A stretch of 11,868 nt of DNA, from the NCBI GenBank assembly GCA_019240375.1, contig JAFAYN010000413.1:1-11868 (forward strand), given 5' to 3'. Under the pieces are notes generated by a model, which was not told the origin of the DNA, did no database searches, and worked only from the letters and a program-made list of their open reading frames with translations. Both the position numbers and the translations under genes were made by a program. This document shows positions 6,861-11,868 of the stretch, one piece after another; positions within the stretch are counted from its first letter, which is position 1; each line of letters begins with the position of its first letter. Source of the stretch: Gemmatimonadota bacterium. Its GTDB lineage: Bacteria > Gemmatimonadota > Gemmatimonadetes > Longimicrobiales > Longimicrobiaceae.

Positions 6861-7441
6861 CAGAACCGGATCCCCCCACCCGTCCCGGACTGCCCGGGCG
6901 CCTTGAGCCCGGAGACCCTGGCGCTCTGGACGGTGACGTTCTGGAACTTGGTGTCCGACTGGAAGCTGTTGCCGCGCACCACCCGCCCGTTCTCCCGCAT
7001 CACGGTGGGCTTGTCGCTCCACATCCGGTTCCCCTGCACGTCGTAGTGCAGCTCGTCCGACTCGATGACGCGCTCTCCCGACGGGCCCTGCACGTGGAGG
7101 ACGGCGTTGCCGCGCGAGGTCATCGCGCCGCTCTGCATGTCGTAGTCGCCGGTGCGCGAGGTCAGCGTCCCCGACTGCGCGCCGGTGGTCTCGTTGAAGA
7201 AGACCAGCCTGACCCCCTTGAGGTCCACCCGCGAGTCCGAGTCGCGGAAGTACGCGGTGTCGCCGTGCAGGTTGGCCTTGCGGACGCCGTTGGTGGTCAT
7301 CACGTGCTCCAGCCCATAGACCACCTGGTCCACGTGCAGCTCGGCCAGGGTGTCCTTCTGAGTCGGGACGGTGGTCTCCTCCGCGCACGCGGCGGCGAGC
7401 GCGGCCACCGGGAGGAGGAGGTACAGGGGAAGTCGGGTCAT
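6860..7441 (-). CDS. lptC: LPS export protein LptC, lipoprotein form
   Basis: LptC links the LptB2FG transporter to LptA and receives LPS as it leaves the inner membrane. The 193-residue length is typical. The N-terminus is a short lipoprotein signal with lipobox LAAAC (C19) instead of the uncleaved transmembrane anchor of E. coli LptC. The remainder (about 30-180) is one beta-jellyroll with family-like repeats such as ANLHGDTAYFRDSDSRVDLKG, LTSRTGDYDMQSG and VIESDELHYDVQGNRMWSD. The ATG at 7441 overlaps the kdsD stop by 1 nt, and the stop overlaps the lptA-like start by 1 nt. The order kdsD-lptC-lptA-lptB matches other Gram-negative LPS operons. Sequence similarity is weak, as usual for LptC, so the identification rests on fold pattern plus position. 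Confidence 0.85.
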   Translation of the reverse strand: MTRLPLYLLLPVAALAAACAEETTVPTQKDTLAELHVDQVVYGLEHVMTTNGVRKANLHGDTAYFRDSDSRVDLKGVRLVFFNETTGAQSGTLTSRTGDYDMQSGAMTSRGNAVLHVQGPSGERVIESDELHYDVQGNRMWSDKPTVMRENGRVVRGNSFQSDTKFQNVTVQSARVSGLKAPGQSGTGGGIRF

Positions 7442-8466
7442 CAGACGGCTCCGGCCCGCATCAGGTCGTGTAGGTGGACCATCCCCACCACGCGCCCGTC
7501 GTCGAGAACCGGGAGCGCCATGATCCCGTGGCGCTCCATGGTCCCGACGGCGGAGGCGCCCAGCTCGTCGGGCGCGGCGGTCCTGGGATGGGTTGTCATC
7601 ACTTCAGATACGACGCTGCCAAAAAAGTGTTCCTCCCGCTCCATCAGCCGGGTCAGGTCGCCGGAGGTGACGACGCCCAGCAGCCGGCGCTCCGCGTCCA
7701 CCACCGCCACCGTCCCGCGCTTCTCCGCCAGGAGCACCGTGCACTCCCGCATGGTGGCGTCCGGCGCCAGGAGGGGGACATCGTCGGCGACCATCACGTC
7801 GCGCACCCGGAGGAGGAGCCGCCGCCCCAGCGCGCCGCCGGGGTGCAGCCGCGCGAAATCATCGCGCCCGAAGCCGCGCCGCTCCAGCAGCGCCACCGCC
7901 AGCGCGTCGCCCATCGCCAGCGCGGCGGTGGTCGAGCAGGTCGGGGCCAGGTCGTGCGGGCACGCCTCCTCCTCGACCGAGCAGTCCAGCACGAACTCCG
8001 CGTGGCGCGCCAGCGACGAGTCGGTGCGCCCGGTCATGGCGACCACCCGCACCCCGTTCCGCCCCAGGTACTCCAGCAGCCCGCGCAATTCCTCCGACTC
8101 GCCGCTCTTGGACAGGAGAATCGCCACGTCGTCGCGCCCCACGATCCCCAGGTCGCCGTGCAGCGCCTCGACCGGGTGGAGGAAGACCGCCTGCGTCCCG
8201 GTGGAGGTCAGCGTCGCGGCGATCTTGCGTCCCACGATCCCCGACTTGCCGATCCCGGAGACGATCACCCGCCCGGAAGCGTGCAGGATGGCCTCCACCG
8301 CCCCGGCGAAGTGCTCGTCGAGGCGCGCTTCCAGCGCGGCCACCGACTCGGCCTCCATCCGGATCACCCGGCGTGCGCTCGCCAGCGTTTCCGCCAGCGG
8401 CGACCCCTCCCCCGCCCCGGCTTCCGCCCGGAGCACCGGGCCCGCGCCGGCCGCGACGGCGCTCAC
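7441..8466 (-). CDS. kdsD: D-arabinose 5-phosphate isomerase KdsD (KpsF/GutQ family)
   Basis: Converts ribulose 5-phosphate to arabinose 5-phosphate, the first committed step towards Kdo, in the cytoplasm. The 341 residues hold an N-terminal SIS sugar-isomerase domain (about 45-190) with GIGKSGIVGRKIAATL (71-86), HPVEALHGDLG (97-107) and LSKSGESEE (118-126). A linker with LHPGGALGRRL (207-217) follows, then two CBS domains (about 222-280 and 287-341) that usually sense nucleotides. The start is GTG at 8466, overlapping the kdsC stop as GTGA; the open frame continues upstream but only as an out-of-phase overlap with kdsC. The first 25 residues are Ala/Gly-rich. The full SIS-CBS-CBS form argues for a biosynthetic KdsD rather than a stand-alone SIS protein. 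It may be under feedback through the CBS pair. Confidence 0.94.
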   Translation of the reverse strand: MSAVAAGAGPVLRAEAGAGEGSPLAETLASARRVIRMEAESVAALEARLDEHFAGAVEAILHASGRVIVSGIGKSGIVGRKIAATLTSTGTQAVFLHPVEALHGDLGIVGRDDVAILLSKSGESEELRGLLEYLGRNGVRVVAMTGRTDSSLARHAEFVLDCSVEEEACPHDLAPTCSTTAALAMGDALAVALLERRGFGRDDFARLHPGGALGRRLLLRVRDVMVADDVPLLAPDATMRECTVLLAEKRGTVAVVDAERRLLGVVTSGDLTRLMEREEHFFGSVVSEVMTTHPRTAAPDELGASAVGTMERHGIMALPVLDDGRVVGMVHLHDLMRAGAV

Positions 8467-9027
8467 AGCCCGGCCTCGCGGTCGCGCACGTACGCCTCCA
8501 CCCGCTCCGCCCACTCCCCGCGCGCGGTCAGGAGCGCTTCCGCGAACTCGCGCACCGCGCCGTGCCCGCCGTGCCGGGTCCCGTGCCACAGGGCGCAGGC
8601 GCGGGCGTCGGAGGTGGCGTTCCCCACCGCGGCGGGGAGCCCCACGCGGCGCAGGATGGCCAGGTCGGGGAGGTCGTCGCCCACGAAGGCGGTCTCCTCC
8701 CACCCAATCCCCAGCCGCTCCAGCAGCCCGGTCATGATGCGGAGCTTCGCGGCGCTCGGGTCCTGGTGGCACTCCACGATCCCCAGCTCCTCGGCGCGGA
8801 GCCGCACCGAGTGCGACTCGCGCCCGGTGACGATGGCGACGGTGATCCCCGCCTCCTGCACCAGCCGGATCCCCAGCCCGTCCTGGATGTCGAAGCGCTT
8901 CAGCTCCACCCGCTCGCCGCTGCCGGTGGCGCCCAGGTAGATCCCTCCGTCGGTCAGCACCCCGTCCACGTCCAGCACCAGGAGGCGGACGCGCCGGGCC
9001 AGCTCCGCCGGGATCGCCCCGGGCGTC

Positions 9028-9035
<8 letters not shown>
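8463..9035 (-). CDS. kdsC: 3-deoxy-D-manno-octulosonate 8-phosphate phosphatase KdsC
   Basis: Hydrolyses Kdo 8-phosphate to Kdo and phosphate. It belongs to the C0-type HAD superfamily and normally forms tetramers. The 190 residues carry HAD motif I LDVDGVLTDG (21-30, nucleophile D22 and acid D24), motif II at VTGRES (69-74), the lysine of motif III (K97) and motif IV GDDLPD (119-124). FDIQDGLGIRLVQEAGI (48-64) is a KdsC hallmark that separates it from other HAD enzymes. The start is GTG at 9035, giving an 8-nt overlap with the end of kdsA, the longest overlap in the operon. Adjacent kdsA and kdsD encode the enzymes before it in the pathway, so the product is well supported. Confidence 0.95.

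Positions 9036-11868
<2,833 letters not shown>

Noticed and set aside
5418..7046. 542-codon plus-strand open frame opposite the lptA-like gene
   Set aside because: Low-complexity antisense translation; the minus strand carries a signal peptide and OstA-like repeats with overlapping neighbours.
6809..8940. Long plus-strand frames opposite lptC, kdsD and kdsC
   Set aside because: They span several real genes on the other strand and read as Arg/Pro/Ser-rich shadows.

Overview
The window is high-GC bacterial DNA from a diderm that makes Kdo-containing lipopolysaccharide. Kdo synthesis genes (kdsB, kdsA, kdsC, kdsD), LPS export genes (lptC, an lptA/ostA-like gene, lptB), pyrG and rpoN lie in one run. 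The GC-rich codon use, frequent GTG starts and this gene order suggest Gemmatimonadota (Longimicrobium-like). That placement is an inference from memory, not a search result.

Layout. (1) Bases 1-874, minus strand: a two-gene unit unrelated to the rest, made of an unrecognised 206-residue protein followed 4 nt later by an XRE-type helix-turn-helix protein that runs off the left edge. Its leading residues resemble the N-terminus of HTH-ImmA/IrrE (COG2856) metallopeptidase regulators. (2) Bases 875-1264: an intergenic region with an AT-rich island. It holds a good minus-strand sigma70-type promoter, three tandem 12-bp repeats just upstream of that promoter, a perfect 6-4-6 inverted repeat, and a hairpin in the greA leader. 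(3) Bases 1265-1750, plus strand: greA. (4) Bases 1777-1810: a 14-bp-stem terminator shared by greA and the convergent operon. (5) Bases 1836-11868, minus strand: one ten-gene run, in transcription order kdsB (5' end outside the window), pyrG, kdsA, kdsC, kdsD, lptC, lptA-like, lptB, rpoN, and a DPM1/GtrB-type glycosyltransferase. All nine junctions overlap by 1, 4 or 8 nt, so the whole run is probably one translationally coupled transcript.

How the genes work together. KdsD makes arabinose 5-phosphate, KdsA condenses it with PEP to Kdo 8-phosphate, KdsC removes the phosphate, and KdsB activates Kdo with CTP, which PyrG supplies. LptC, the LptA-like protein and LptB belong to the machinery that moves finished LPS from the inner membrane across the periplasm. 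RpoN (sigma54) follows lptB, as in many bacteria, but the next gene is a membrane-anchored family 2 glycosyltransferase.

The pathway genes are recognisable and mostly ordinary. The parts most worth a second look are the left-hand two-gene module with its repeat-bearing promoter, the oversized multi-domain LptA-like protein, the lipoprotein form of LptC, the glutamine-poor sigma54 activator region, and the unbroken chain of overlapping genes.
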